DNA of 64,000 bases from Pedobacter sp. MC2016-24 (GCF_015223055.1 NZ_JADFBX010000007.1:186001-250000), one strand, 5' to 3'; shown: positions 35,544 through 45,341, counted from the stretch's first letter. Notes: a model not told the origin generated them from the sequence alone. Numbers and translations: made by a program.

Positions 35544-36290
35544 TTATTTTCCTGGAAGATTTGCGATGAATTTTATCAAACCATCAATATTGCAAGGAGA
35601 AAAATACTTTTTCTTCGTGTCAGGATCAACTGTTCCTCCCGAAACGATACCAACAACTAGTCCTTGTTCATCTACTACTGGTGCACCGCTTAACCCACCA
35701 AATTGTTCTGGCACGATAACATCCTTCAACAAAAGGCGATCTCCAATTGATTTGTAATATTCAAACTCATAAACCCGCTGAGTTCCTGTTTCCATTTTCC
35801 GCGTCCAACCAATCACATAACATTTTTCTCCCGGGATTAATGGCGTTGTTCTGAATTCCAAAGGTTTAACCTTAGAATTATTGGTTTTTATTGAAAATAA
35901 TAGCCAATCCTGATTGTATGTGGCTGGATCGTCGAGTAAAGCTGATTTGTTTTCATTTAGTAATTTATCCGTAACCACGATCTGCTCTTTTTTATCTAAG
36001 GGATATAAGATCCAGTCTTTTACGTAATTTTCAAATACCAATGTTTGCATTTTATCTGTTTTAATGATCTTCAACAGATGTTTAGCTGTTACAGCAAATG
36101 TATCTGCACGATATTTGATCAAAAAACCACAACTAAATCTTGATTGATCGAATTTTGATTCTACAAAATCAATTCTATTCGTGAGTGCAATCGCAGGAAA
36201 TTCTTTTTTTGATAGTTTATCCTGTGCAAATCCCGAAGTTGATATCAATAATAGAATGAATAAATAGATACCATGATTTGTGAACTGCAT
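35544..36290 (-). CDS. Secreted trypsin-like serine protease
   Basis: 248 residues with a signal peptide (LFILLLISTSGFAQ, cleavage near residue 22). The chymotrypsin-fold triad can be placed: His in VTAKHLLK, Asp in YNQDWLLFSI and Ser in GGLSGAPVVDEQGLVVGIVSG (the GxSGAP variant). No PDZ domain is present, so it is not a full DegP/HtrA protein. It presumably acts in the periplasm or outside. It stands alone, 47 nt upstream of which the AraC-type gene ends. Confidence 0.8.
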   Translation of the reverse strand: MQFTNHGIYLFILLLISTSGFAQDKLSKKEFPAIALTNRIDFVESKFDQSRFSCGFLIKYRADTFAVTAKHLLKIIKTDKMQTLVFENYVKDWILYPLDKKEQIVVTDKLLNENKSALLDDPATYNQDWLLFSIKTNNSKVKPLEFRTTPLIPGEKCYVIGWTRKMETGTQRVYEFEYYKSIGDRLLLKDVIVPEQFGGLSGAPVVDEQGLVVGIVSGGTVDPDTKKKYFSPCNIDGLIKFIANLPGK

Positions 36291-36337
36291 GTTGAGGGGT
36301 TTTATTAAATGTATACATTTTCCTTTGCTTGCTGCAA

Positions 36338-37315
36338 TTACACTTCTACAGATAACCTTGCAAACTTATTCCTGTATTCAATCGGAGTAAGGCCGGTAAG
36401 CTTTTTAAATATATCTCTGAATGATTTCGTATCCGTATAGCCTACATCAAACATGATTTCCGTTACATTTTTTCTGGATGCTTCAAAGAAAGTTTTGGCC
36501 GATTCTATTCTCACCCTTTGTATATACTCCAGTGGGGTATTGTTTGTCGCTTCTTTAAACCTTCTTTCAAAAGTTCTGCGACCGGAATGAATGAGCTTAG
36601 CTAACGTTTCTATGGATATTTTATCGCTATAGTTTTTTTCAATGTAATCCTGTACCTTTTTAATATCGCCATCGCCATGATTTCTCTGACCTTTGAATAT
36701 GGCAAATTGAGACTGGCTATCTCTTCCGATATCCAATGCAAAGTATTTTGAAACCATAATTGCAATTTCTCTATCCGAAAACTTCTCGACCAGGTATAAT
36801 ATTAAATTCCACAAACTATTTGCCCCGCCACTGCTGTAAATGTTATCGTGTTCTGTTATGACCGCCCCGTCTGCTACGCCCACATTGGGGTATCTCGCTT
36901 TAAACTCGTTGATATATGCCCAATGTGTAGAACATTTTTTGCCATCGAGTAAGCCCGTTTCGGCCAGAAGAAAAGCCCCAATACATAAACTGGCAAGGCT
37001 TGAACCTTGATTGTGTAGCTTTTTAAAATAAGGTATAGCTTCTGCATTGGCTGCAATGCCTTTAGCGGTATCGCCAAAGGTAGGCGGTATGATCAGTAAA
37101 TCTGTTTCAGCCACATCTTTGAGTAAACGATCCGTTTTGATCACGTATTCACCATTGTTGGCAGGTACATATTCATTTAAGCCTACATATTCAACCTTGA
37201 AAATCGGTTTTCTGCCAAATGCAGTTAAAAACTCGTTGGCAGTAAGGAAGGTTCTGTATGGTGGAGTTACAGCTTCAATTACCCCATACTCAGGCACAAA
37301 GACAGAAATCTGCAT
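36338..37315 (-). CDS. GlxA-type AraC-family regulator (DJ-1/PfpI-like + HTH)
   Basis: 325 residues. Residues about 1-180 form a class-I glutaminase-like (DJ-1/PfpI) domain with LASLCIGAFLLAETGLLDGKKCSTHW, where Cys is at the nucleophile elbow. Residues about 220-320 hold the two AraC helix-turn-helix motifs (SIETLAKLIHSGRRTFERRF and VTEIMFDVGYTDTKSFRDIF). It likely senses a small metabolite with the first domain and controls nearby or distant genes. The VOC gene on the other strand begins 138 nt away and is a candidate target. Confidence 0.93.
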   Translation of the reverse strand: MQISVFVPEYGVIEAVTPPYRTFLTANEFLTAFGRKPIFKVEYVGLNEYVPANNGEYVIKTDRLLKDVAETDLLIIPPTFGDTAKGIAANAEAIPYFKKLHNQGSSLASLCIGAFLLAETGLLDGKKCSTHWAYINEFKARYPNVGVADGAVITEHDNIYSSGGANSLWNLILYLVEKFSDREIAIMVSKYFALDIGRDSQSQFAIFKGQRNHGDGDIKKVQDYIEKNYSDKISIETLAKLIHSGRRTFERRFKEATNNTPLEYIQRVRIESAKTFFEASRKNVTEIMFDVGYTDTKSFRDIFKKLTGLTPIEYRNKFARLSVEV

Positions 37316-37453
37316 ATAAATAAATATTATGGTACCACAAGGTAGAGATTATTTTGTCATAATTCACCCCTTATTTGTCGTTTTTACAACAGCTATATTG
37401 TTCAGCGCTCAGCTACTTTTGGATTGTAAAATTGACTACTTAACCCTTCTGTT

Positions 37454-37852
37454 ATGTCCAATCCTGATTATGGTAAATTTAGGGCTGCAGTTTTCCTCAC
37501 CTTTTCTGGAAACTGTAAAGAGGCACTCACCTTTTACCAAACCTGCTTTGGTGGCATACTCCAATTTGAAACTTTCAAAAAACAATTACATGGCTACACA
37601 CAAATGCCTGTTCTTAGTGGCTCGCTTGTTGCTGACTGTATCGCGATTCATGGCTCTGATCTGGTACACAACGAAGGCCGGATACTCGGAAATTACATGG
37701 CGATTTTTATTCAGTGTACAACTATCGGTGTTAGGAAAGCACTCATTGAAAAACTGGAACCTCAAAAAAAGATTTCTTTTTCCAGGAATGATCACGACAA
37801 ATTGATTGAAATTACAGATAGTTTTGATGTAAGATGGATATTGCAGGTTTAA
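37454..37852 (+). CDS. PhnB-like VOC (glyoxalase-fold) protein
   Basis: 132 residues with the 3-demethylubiquinone/PhnB-type VOC start (AAVFLTFSGNCKEALTFYQTCFGG), LQFETF, VADCIAIHGSDLVHNEG and a final FDVRWILQV. These are small metal- or ligand-binding proteins with few defined functions. An overlapping longer frame from 37329 has no family likeness and is treated as a shadow. The gene is divergent from the AraC-type regulator. Confidence 0.8.
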   Translation: MSNPDYGKFRAAVFLTFSGNCKEALTFYQTCFGGILQFETFKKQLHGYTQMPVLSGSLVADCIAIHGSDLVHNEGRILGNYMAIFIQCTTIGVRKALIEKLEPQKKISFSRNDHDKLIEITDSFDVRWILQV

Positions 37853-38010
37853 TCAGTCAGACGATACCACCAATGCTGTAAAAGCTCTAATAAAGCGGTT
37901 TGACCGGATGAAAAGCAAGTAGGTATCTGTTGATCAGGTACATGCGCGATTATTCGGTTTGCTGTTTTTTGAGCGATAAAATCTGTTATCTTTAGCTAAT
38001 TTTTCAATAT

Positions 38011-39072
38011 ATGTCAGCAGAAGATAGTGAACTAACAGGTGTTAAGGAAATTGCAAGAAGGGCAAATGTTTCAAGAGGAACAGTCGACCGGGTGATTCAT
38101 AACCGTACAGGTGTATCACAGAAGACTAAGGATCTTGTTAATGCGATCATTAAGGAACTCGATTATCAGCCAAACATTTTCGCGAGAAGTCTGGCGTCAA
38201 AAAAACAAGTTGTTTTTGCGGTGCTGATTCCAGATGTATCGCAGGAAACCAATTATTGGGAAGCACCACTTCTTGGCATACAGGAAGCAGGAGCAGAAAT
38301 CAGTCCTTACGGGATTACCCTGAAAAAGTATCTCTATGATGTAAACGATAAAAATGCTTTCCTGGAACAGATCGCATCAATCGATCTGGATGGGGTACAG
38401 GGCGTACTCCTGGCACCAAGCTTCATTGAAGAGGCAGCGAACTTTGTTAAAAAATTGGAAACCAGAAAAATACCTTATGTGTTTATCAATTCGGATATTC
38501 AAGGCCACAACAGCCTGAGTTACTTTGGTCCTGATCTTTACAAAAGTGGATACCTGTCAGCACACCTCATCAAATACCTGGTGAAAAGGGGAGAGGAAAT
38601 CCTGATTGTAAACATCTCCCAGGAGATTGATAATGAGCATCACCTTTTGCGAAAAGAGCAGGGGTTCAGAAACTATTTTATCGAAAATAAACTGGAAAAT
38701 CCGATCCTGAAAATTGACATCAAGCGAACAGATTATGCCTATGTAAGCAAATCTATTCAACAAGTGCTACAGGAACATCAGGTCGCAGCTATTTTTGTAA
38801 CCAATTCCAGGGTGTCCACTGTAGCTAAATATTTGAAAAAGACCGGAGATTCCAGCAGGGTACTCATCGGCTTTGATTACACCAAAGAGAACCTCGCCTT
38901 TCTGAAAGCAGGGGATATTGATTTTCTAATTTGCCAGAAACCCAGGGAACAGGGCTACAAAGGCTTGATGGCGCTATACCAGTTCGTGGTGCATGCTAAA
39001 ACAGGTGAGAAAAACAATTTCATGCCAATTGACATCATCACCAGCGAAAACTGCGATTTTTACATCAATTAA
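38011..39072 (+). CDS. LacI-family transcriptional regulator of the GlcNAc locus
   Basis: 353 residues. The N-terminal HTH reads GVKEIARRANVSRGTVDRVIHNRTGVSQKT, followed by the hinge region YQPNIFARSLASKK and a periplasmic-binding-protein-like sensor domain (VFAVLIPDVSQETNYWEAPLLGI, GVLLAPSF, VLIGFDYTKENL). It sits at the head of the transporter/GH/NagAB gene run, and three palindromes typical of LacI operators lie in front of genes of this run. It probably represses them until an amino-sugar or its phosphate binds. The effector is inferred from context. Regulators with R-G-T-V-D-R in the recognition helix belong to a common Bacteroidota subgroup. Confidence 0.93.
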   Translation: MSAEDSELTGVKEIARRANVSRGTVDRVIHNRTGVSQKTKDLVNAIIKELDYQPNIFARSLASKKQVVFAVLIPDVSQETNYWEAPLLGIQEAGAEISPYGITLKKYLYDVNDKNAFLEQIASIDLDGVQGVLLAPSFIEEAANFVKKLETRKIPYVFINSDIQGHNSLSYFGPDLYKSGYLSAHLIKYLVKRGEEILIVNISQEIDNEHHLLRKEQGFRNYFIENKLENPILKIDIKRTDYAYVSKSIQQVLQEHQVAAIFVTNSRVSTVAKYLKKTGDSSRVLIGFDYTKENLAFLKAGDIDFLICQKPREQGYKGLMALYQFVVHAKTGEKNNFMPIDIITSENCDFYIN

Positions 39073-39156
39073 GTCAGCATATCCATCGGTGCATCTGTAT
39101 TTAAAAAAGTAATTTCAAGTACTTGATTTGGAAATACAACAAATGTTTTGTTTCTT

Positions 39157-39170
39157 CGTGTACGTGAACG
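39157..39170. promoter_or_regulatory. Predicted LacI operator, site 1 (in front of the MFS transporter)
   Basis: CGTGTACGTGAACG, matching its own reverse complement at 10 of 14 positions around a central ACGT. It ends 43 nt before the transporter ATG and is nearly identical to the sites at 41225 and 42137. Confidence 0.7.
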
Positions 39171-39213
39171 TTAATTACCCGACGATCGTTAAACCTGAGG
39201 CAAAATAAACCAT

Positions 39214-40503
39214 ATGGACCATAAGACTTATATCAAATCACTGTATATCATTGCTGTACTTTTTTTCGTCTTCGGGTTTGTCACCTGGATCAATGCCATG
39301 CTGATCCCTTATTTCAAAATTTGTTGTGAGCTCAATAACCTCGAATCCTATTTTGTAGCTTTTGCTTTTTACATCTCTTATTTATTCATCTCTTTTCCAG
39401 CTTCCCTACTGCTCAAAAAAGTTGGCTTTAAGAACGGAATGATGATTGGCTTTTTTGTGATGGCCATTGGCGCATTTATATTTGTCCCGGCAGCACTGAT
39501 GCGCAATTACCTTGTTTTTCTAATCGGTCTGTTTACCCTGGGCGCAGGCCTGGCAGTACTGCAAACTGCTGCAAACCCTTACGTAACCATATTGGGGCCT
39601 AAAGAAAGCGCTGCAATGCGTTTCAGCATCATGGGAATTTGCAACAAGTTTGCAGGTATTCTTGCCCCATTGCTTTTTGCTGCTGTAATACTTAAATCGT
39701 CCGATCAGGCCTTGTTTGAACAGGTTAAAACCATGAGTGCCGTAGAACGTGCGCCTTTACTGGACGAGCTGATCAGAAGGGTCATCCTCCCTTATTCATG
39801 TGTTGCTGCAATCCTGGTTTTGTTGGGCATCCTGGTGCGGTTCTCTTCTTTACCTGAAATCAATACAGAAAATGAAGATGAAGTTACAGCCGAGTCAAAT
39901 AAAGGAAAAAGTAACATTTTTCAATTTCCACACCTGATTCTCGGCGCAATTGCCATATTTGTCCACGTAGGCTCGCAGGTTATCGCAGTGGACACCATTA
40001 TTGGTTACGCACATGCGATGGACATTTCGCTTTTAGAAGCCAAAGTATTTCCCTCTTATACGCTTACGGCGACAATTGTTGGTTATATTTTAGGCATTTC
40101 GCTGATCCCAAAATACCTTTCCCAGGTTTTTGCCCTGCGTGCATGTATCCTGCTCGGCGTCGTGTTTACATTATGCATCGTTTTCTGCAGTGGCAGGGTC
40201 ACCATATTGGGGCATCAGGCCGATATCTCTATATGGTTCATTGTATTGCTTGGTTTTGCCAATTCCATGATATGGGCCGGCATCTGGCCATTGTCTATGG
40301 ACAGGCTTGGTCGCTTTATTAAAATAGGCGCCGCAATTCTAATCATGGGCCTTTCCGGAAATGCAGTAATGCCATTGGTATATGGCCAACTTGCTGATCA
40401 GTATGGTTTGCAAAATGCCTACCTGGTTTTACTGCCTTGTTATTTATACCTGTTGTTTTACGCTTACCGCGGTTATAAACTTGAACGCTGGTTCAATTCA
40501 TAA
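39214..40503 (+). CDS. FucP-family MFS sugar transporter, probably for GlcNAc
   Basis: 429 residues with about 12 membrane helices. The start (YIIAVLFFVFGFVTWINAMLIPYF) and LQTAANPYVTILGPKESAAMRF are hallmarks of the FucP/GluP branch; also GFANSMIWAGIWPLSMDRLG. Members import fucose, glucose/galactose or N-acetylglucosamine (NagP) with protons. The GH20, NagA and NagB genes downstream favour GlcNAc. Since this carrier does not phosphorylate its cargo, a GlcNAc kinase must exist outside the window. Its ORF is preceded by operator site 1. Confidence 0.92.
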   Translation: MDHKTYIKSLYIIAVLFFVFGFVTWINAMLIPYFKICCELNNLESYFVAFAFYISYLFISFPASLLLKKVGFKNGMMIGFFVMAIGAFIFVPAALMRNYLVFLIGLFTLGAGLAVLQTAANPYVTILGPKESAAMRFSIMGICNKFAGILAPLLFAAVILKSSDQALFEQVKTMSAVERAPLLDELIRRVILPYSCVAAILVLLGILVRFSSLPEINTENEDEVTAESNKGKSNIFQFPHLILGAIAIFVHVGSQVIAVDTIIGYAHAMDISLLEAKVFPSYTLTATIVGYILGISLIPKYLSQVFALRACILLGVVFTLCIVFCSGRVTILGHQADISIWFIVLLGFANSMIWAGIWPLSMDRLGRFIKIGAAILIMGLSGNAVMPLVYGQLADQYGLQNAYLVLLPCYLYLLFYAYRGYKLERWFNS

Positions 40504-40537
40504 AAATCACTCCCATTTTGTTATCATCCATTTTAAA

Positions 40538-41200
40538 ATGAATTTAGACGTTTATTACCTATATGAGGATTCTTGTGCGGCTACCGATCAGCTTTCGGAG
40601 AAATTAGCGACCTATCCCAAACATCATTTGAGCAACGATTCATGGCCTCAGATTGCTACTGACTGTATTACAGATTTTGTCATTGCACATTCAGGACAGG
40701 AGATCCTGATTAAATTTACAACGGCTCACGATTACTTTCGCGCTATAGAAAGGCCGGTTAATGGCGCGGTTCACCTGGATAACTGTGTGGAGTTTTTCAT
40801 TGCTTTTGACCAATCCGGATACTATTACAATATAGAATTTAATTGCCTGGGGGTTGGAAAAGTAGGCTATGGTAAAGGAAAGCTGGGCAGAACATTGCTC
40901 CAGGAATCCATAATACAGAAAATCCAGACGGTAACCACTGCTAATGATCGTCATGGGGACTTTAATTGGGAAATGATTTTGCGTATTCCTGTGGATACTT
41001 TTGTGTACCACCAGATTGAAAGTCTGGAGGGTCTGATGGCGAGAGCCAATTTCTATAAATGTGGAGATGAATTGCCAAACCCTCACTTTTTGTGCTGGAA
41101 CAAGATCGTGTCGCCGCTGCCTGATTTTCACCGTCCGGACCATTTTGGAACCCTTCAATTTATGCCTGCAAAGGAGATATCAGGTAGTTTTAACCCATAA
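40538..41200 (+). CDS. CBM9-like (family 9-type carbohydrate-binding) protein, cytoplasmic
   Basis: The ATG at 40538 gives 220 residues (MNLDVYYLYEDS); the frame is open further upstream but overlaps the transporter gene. It is a single beta-sandwich with LIKFTTAHDYFRAIERPVNG, VHLDNCVEFFIAFD, YYYNIEFNCLG and the C-terminal block FLCWNKIVSPLPDFHRPDHFGTLQF, which is characteristic of CBM9-like proteins in Bacteroidota. No signal peptide is present, so its ligand would be an internal sugar. It lies 34 nt behind the transporter and is probably co-transcribed. Confidence 0.85.
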   Translation: MNLDVYYLYEDSCAATDQLSEKLATYPKHHLSNDSWPQIATDCITDFVIAHSGQEILIKFTTAHDYFRAIERPVNGAVHLDNCVEFFIAFDQSGYYYNIEFNCLGVGKVGYGKGKLGRTLLQESIIQKIQTVTTANDRHGDFNWEMILRIPVDTFVYHQIESLEGLMARANFYKCGDELPNPHFLCWNKIVSPLPDFHRPDHFGTLQFMPAKEISGSFNP

Positions 41201-41224
41201 ATACATTTTTTTTTAAAATAAATT

Positions 41225-41238
41225 CGTGCACGTACCCG
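41225..41238. promoter_or_regulatory. Predicted LacI operator, site 2 (in front of the GH16 gene)
   Basis: CGTGCACGTACCCG, 10 of 14 positions self-complementary, 90 nt before the GH16 ATG. It shares CGTG-ACGT--CG with the other two sites. Confidence 0.65.
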
Positions 41239-41328
41239 TTTATTTAATATATTAGCGTTTAGATAGTTGTAATCTTAGTCGGGATTAGATTTCAGCACAT
41301 TACTTAATCAACTAAATAACCAAACAAG

Positions 41329-42114
41329 ATGAAGAGATTTTTACTTTTGCTGCCTTTGATATGGACTTGCAAACCAGATGTTGTGCAGCCCACAACAGAG
41401 AAAGGATCAGAACCACCGGGGATCTCCGTGTCAACACCGGGTCAGACTGCATCTGCAACGATTAAATTTAGCGGATACAACTGGATTGTTAAAAGTGGGG
41501 CAGGACTTGGGCCCGGACCAAACAACTGGGGGGCACAAAATGCCTGGGTAGATGCAGCCGGATTGTTGCACCTCAAAGTTGCTTACGACAATGCGACATC
41601 TAAATGGCTTTGTGCAGGAATTACTTCAACGGAAAATTTTGGGTACGGTACCTACCAATGGCAGGTTCAAGGCCCGCTAAGTACGCTGGATAAAAATATT
41701 GTGGCCGGGCTTTTCCATTATACTGGTCCGGACGGATACAACGAACTGGATGTCGAATTTGCACGCTGGGGCGACGCTTCAAAACCCAATGTCAATTATA
41801 GTGTATATCCGGCGGCAGGAACCAATGGAAAACAGCAACGCATCACCACAGAATGGGCACAATCTGGTGGAACGGCCAGTACACACAGGTATATCTGGAC
41901 AGCAAGCTCGGTGGTGTTTAAAAGTATGAACGGTTTTTATAATGACGATACAAACCTGTTCTTTACACATACTTTCGTGCCACCTGTAGCAGTTATCCCA
42001 ACCGCCAAAATGCCGGTAAAGATGAACCTATGGTGTTTTCGTGGCCTTGCGCCAAGCGATGGTAAAGAAGTGGAAATCGTCATCAGGAGTTTTAAATTTA
42101 CACCCGCTCCCTAA
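41329..42114 (+). CDS. GH16-like surface glycosidase lipoprotein
   Basis: 261 residues. A short signal ends at IWTCKP (Cys14), which fits a lipoprotein. The jelly-roll carries the catalytic motif ELDVEF with Glu139, Asp141 and Glu143, the ExDxE form found in licheninase- and XTH-like GH16 members. Flanking features are GYGTYQWQVQGP and the final GKEVEIVIRSFKFTP. GH16 enzymes are retaining endo-hydrolases on beta-1,3/1,4-glucans and galactans, including keratan-type chains with GlcNAc. Here it would start degradation of a GlcNAc-containing or associated polymer at the cell surface. Linkage specificity is not readable from the sequence. Confidence 0.85.
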   Translation: MKRFLLLLPLIWTCKPDVVQPTTEKGSEPPGISVSTPGQTASATIKFSGYNWIVKSGAGLGPGPNNWGAQNAWVDAAGLLHLKVAYDNATSKWLCAGITSTENFGYGTYQWQVQGPLSTLDKNIVAGLFHYTGPDGYNELDVEFARWGDASKPNVNYSVYPAAGTNGKQQRITTEWAQSGGTASTHRYIWTASSVVFKSMNGFYNDDTNLFFTHTFVPPVAVIPTAKMPVKMNLWCFRGLAPSDGKEVEIVIRSFKFTPAP

Positions 42115-42136
42115 TACATTTTTTTTGACCTTTAGT

Positions 42137-42150
42137 CGTGTACGTAAACG
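42137..42150. promoter_or_regulatory. Predicted LacI operator, site 3 (in front of susC)
   Basis: CGTGTACGTAAACG, the best of the three sites, with 12 of 14 positions self-complementary. It lies 100 nt before the susC ATG. Confidence 0.75.
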
Positions 42151-42250
42151 ATTTAGGTCTTCAGTTTAGTAATTTACAGCATACATCAGACAGGCCAGAG
42201 CCAGATAGGGCGCATGCCGGTTCCATGTATCAAATCAAATAAAATCGCTA

Positions 42251-45200
42251 ATGAAAAGGATATACCTAATGACCATGATGGTCGTATTTTCCATGTTGAG
42301 TACCTTTGCGCAGGTCAACCCCACACAGGGTACCCTGACAGGCCAGGTAACTGATGCAAAAACGAATGAAACCTTGATTGGTGTTTCGATTCGCGTGGAA
42401 GGAACAGATAAAGGCACAGCCACCGATAAAAATGGTAATTTTAGCCTGGGCCTGAACCCCGGAGCGGTGATCCTGGTTAGCTATATCGGCTATCAGAATC
42501 AACGCCTGAATGTGGGCGATCGCAAACGCTTAGACATTAAACTTGCCCCGAGTGCACAGCAGCTTTCTGAAGTGACCATCAATGTAGGCTACGGCACTCA
42601 AAAAATTAAGGAAGTAACGGGCGCAGTTGGCTCTATTACTGCCAAACAGATGGACAACCATGCGCTTGGAGATGTCAATACCAGTTTGCAGGGAAAAATT
42701 GCCGGTCTTCAGATCACCAGTAATTCTGGTGAGCCAGGTGCCGGTGCCACAGTCCGCATTCGTGGAGCATCTTCCATCAACGGAAGTAGTCAGCCCCTAT
42801 ACATTGTAGATGGAGTGCCCATCAATTCAGATACGTATGGCGGCGGATTGGTAGATGATGCTTCTACTTTTAGCCCTTTGGCCGATTTGAATCCTCAAGA
42901 TATCGAATCTATAGAGGTTTTGAAAGATGGAACTGCATCCATCTATGGTTCAAGGGCTTCTAACGGAGTAATCATCATCACCACCAAAAGCGGAAAAAAT
43001 GCCAAGAAACCGGAAATCCAGTTTTCAGCCAATGGTAGTGTAGCCAACATCACCAGGAAAATAGGCGTGCTGGATGCACCACAGTTCAGAAGTGCATTTA
43101 TGGATGCCGTTTATAATTTTACAGGGGCGCAGACGACGAAAGTCTCCGTTATCGATTCTTTGCATCCTTACTATTCCAAATCTAACAACTGGCAGGATCT
43201 GATGTATCGTTCGGCATTACAGTACAAAGCCGATGTCAGCATCAAAGGGGCGTCTAAAGACAACAACATGAATTATTTCATCAGCGCCGGTTATAAGGAC
43301 ATCAACCCCATCATTATCGATACCAAATTCAAGCAGACCTATGCTTCTGCAAAAGTCTACTATACCGTAAATAAAGCCATTTCAGGAAATACAAATTTCA
43401 ACGTATCTACCAACGACTACAATAGAATATTGAGCGGATTGAGCAATCAAAGTGCAATATACCAGGCTTTAAGTACCATGCCGGTATATAGTCCATATGA
43501 CCCGATCAATGGGCAACTCATTCCCCTTCTGGAGGGGAGTAAACCCAATCCTATTGCCATCGCAGATCTGGCTGCCAATAAAATCAACCGCTGGCGTATG
43601 TTTGGAAACCAGGATTTCAGGGTTAAAATTGCAACAGGCCTTGAATTTAAAACCACTTTAGGATTTGATTATTCGAATACGGAAGAAACGAATTTCACTC
43701 CACAGGCCCTGTTGCCACAAGGTCAGATCAGTTCTTCTTACCTTACTACAGGCAAAAATTACTCCTTCATTAATGAAAATACCTTAAATTACCGCAGGAC
43801 GATAAATAAAAACCACAACCTGACCTTCCTGCTTGGTCAGTCTTACCAGAAATTTACCGACAACAATGTGAATGTGATCGGAAGGGGCTTAATTGATGCA
43901 ACAATTACCTCGATCAATGGTACTTCAGTTGTTTCACTTTACAACCAAAATATCGAAGAACACAGTTTGCTTTCTTATTTTGCGCGTGCAAATTACGATT
44001 ACAAAGGTAAATACCTGTTCTCTGCAGTGATGCGGGCAGATGGTTCTTCCAGATTTGGAGCAGATAACAGGTTTGGCTATTTCCCTTCCTTCTCGGCCGG
44101 CTGGCGATTATCACAGGAAGACTGGTTTAAACAACTGAGCTTTATTTCAGACGCCAAGATTCGTGGAAGTTACGGTGTGACCGGAAACCAATCCATTGGT
44201 AATTATGCCTGGCAGGGTGCGCTGAATACCAATGGTACTTACCTGGGCAATGTCGCTATTGTTTCTAACGGTGTGCCAAACGCTTCTTTAAAATGGGAAA
44301 CAACCAAACAATCAAACATCGGGCTCGATCTGGCTTTTCTTCAGGACAGAATTCGTTTTACGGCAGATGCCTACCTGAAAAAGACAACCGGACTGTTGTT
44401 TGATGTTGCAGTTCCGGGTACGACAGGTTATGCTACCGTACCTGCAAACTTTGGAAGTCTGGAAAATAAAGGTCTGGAGTTTACACTTTCAACGGTTAAT
44501 CTGGATCGGGAATTTAAATGGAATTCTACCTTTACCTTATCCCTAAACAGAAATAGAGTACTTGCTCTTCCAGGCAATCAGGATTATCGGCCAAACATTT
44601 ACAACATGGCCAGGGTGGGCGAAACTGCTGGTGTATTTTACGGACTGAAGGCTTTGGGTGTATATGCTTATGATACCGATAACGTTTATCAGCGCAATGC
44701 TACAACAGGGGCTGTGATACCTTACCGTCAGGGTTCTGCAAATGGAGCTATCTATAAAGGTGGAGATGTCATCTGGGAGGATGTAAATGGCGATGGCATC
44801 ATTAACGATGCTGATTTACAAGTGATCGGAGACCCCAATCCTGATTTCACAGGTGGTTTTCAAAATGAATTCAGTTACAAGAATTTCTCGCTTACTACCT
44901 TAATTACCTACAGTTTTGGTAACGATGTGTTTAATGAAGTAAAGCGGAACCTGGATGCCTCACCGTATGATCAGAACTTAACAACGGATCAGTTGAGAAG
45001 ATGGAGAAAACAAGGCGATGTAACGGATGTTCCAAGATTGGTGAAGACAGATCCCATGTTAAACTATGCCATTTCGAATCGCTTTGTAGAAGATGGTTCC
45101 TTTATCAGGCTGCAAAATGTGGCACTCAATTACAGAATTCCAGCCAAAATGCTGAACAGATTTAAAATCAGCAATGCTACTGTTGGATTCTCGGTAGTTA

Positions 45201-45337
45201 ACCTGCTCACATTTGGCGCTTACACAGGATATGATCCGGAAGTCAGCTCATCAACCAATGCACTTGCCGTTGGCGTAGACCGCGGATCTTTCCCTAGAAC
45301 CAGAACCTATAATTTGTCATTGAACCTTAGTCTTTAA
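42251..45337 (+). CDS. SusC/RagA-family TonB-dependent receptor of the GlcNAc locus
   Basis: 1028 residues. A signal peptide (about 1-20) is followed directly by the CarboxypepD_reg-like domain (LTGQVTDAKTNETLIGVSIR), the TonB-box/plug (VGYGTQKIKEVTGAVGSI, LQGKIAGLQITSNSGEPGAG, PLYIVDGVPI, DGTASIYGSRASNGVIIITT) and the barrel. There is no STN domain, so unlike the receptor at 15699 it does not signal to an anti-sigma. This agrees with control by the LacI regulator instead. susD follows after 4 nt. It should import oligosaccharides produced by the GH16 enzyme. Confidence 0.97.
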   Translation: MKRIYLMTMMVVFSMLSTFAQVNPTQGTLTGQVTDAKTNETLIGVSIRVEGTDKGTATDKNGNFSLGLNPGAVILVSYIGYQNQRLNVGDRKRLDIKLAPSAQQLSEVTINVGYGTQKIKEVTGAVGSITAKQMDNHALGDVNTSLQGKIAGLQITSNSGEPGAGATVRIRGASSINGSSQPLYIVDGVPINSDTYGGGLVDDASTFSPLADLNPQDIESIEVLKDGTASIYGSRASNGVIIITTKSGKNAKKPEIQFSANGSVANITRKIGVLDAPQFRSAFMDAVYNFTGAQTTKVSVIDSLHPYYSKSNNWQDLMYRSALQYKADVSIKGASKDNNMNYFISAGYKDINPIIIDTKFKQTYASAKVYYTVNKAISGNTNFNVSTNDYNRILSGLSNQSAIYQALSTMPVYSPYDPINGQLIPLLEGSKPNPIAIADLAANKINRWRMFGNQDFRVKIATGLEFKTTLGFDYSNTEETNFTPQALLPQGQISSSYLTTGKNYSFINENTLNYRRTINKNHNLTFLLGQSYQKFTDNNVNVIGRGLIDATITSINGTSVVSLYNQNIEEHSLLSYFARANYDYKGKYLFSAVMRADGSSRFGADNRFGYFPSFSAGWRLSQEDWFKQLSFISDAKIRGSYGVTGNQSIGNYAWQGALNTNGTYLGNVAIVSNGVPNASLKWETTKQSNIGLDLAFLQDRIRFTADAYLKKTTGLLFDVAVPGTTGYATVPANFGSLENKGLEFTLSTVNLDREFKWNSTFTLSLNRNRVLALPGNQDYRPNIYNMARVGETAGVFYGLKALGVYAYDTDNVYQRNATTGAVIPYRQGSANGAIYKGGDVIWEDVNGDGIINDADLQVIGDPNPDFTGGFQNEFSYKNFSLTTLITYSFGNDVFNEVKRNLDASPYDQNLTTDQLRRWRKQGDVTDVPRLVKTDPMLNYAISNRFVEDGSFIRLQNVALNYRIPAKMLNRFKISNATVGFSVVNLLTFGAYTGYDPEVSSSTNALAVGVDRGSFPRTRTYNLSLNLSL

Positions 45338-45341
45338 TACC

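Noticed and set aside
35369..35569. Open frame running through the tRNA-His gene
   Set aside because: It translates the tRNA and its terminator, a common artefact.
37329..37805. 158-codon frame overlapping the VOC gene
   Set aside because: It lacks family features, whereas the overlapping frame from 37454 has a full VOC/PhnB pattern.
37833..37919. Short tail-like frame ending RFDRMKSK after the VOC gene
   Set aside because: Under 30 codons, no start and no recognisable family; could be chance.
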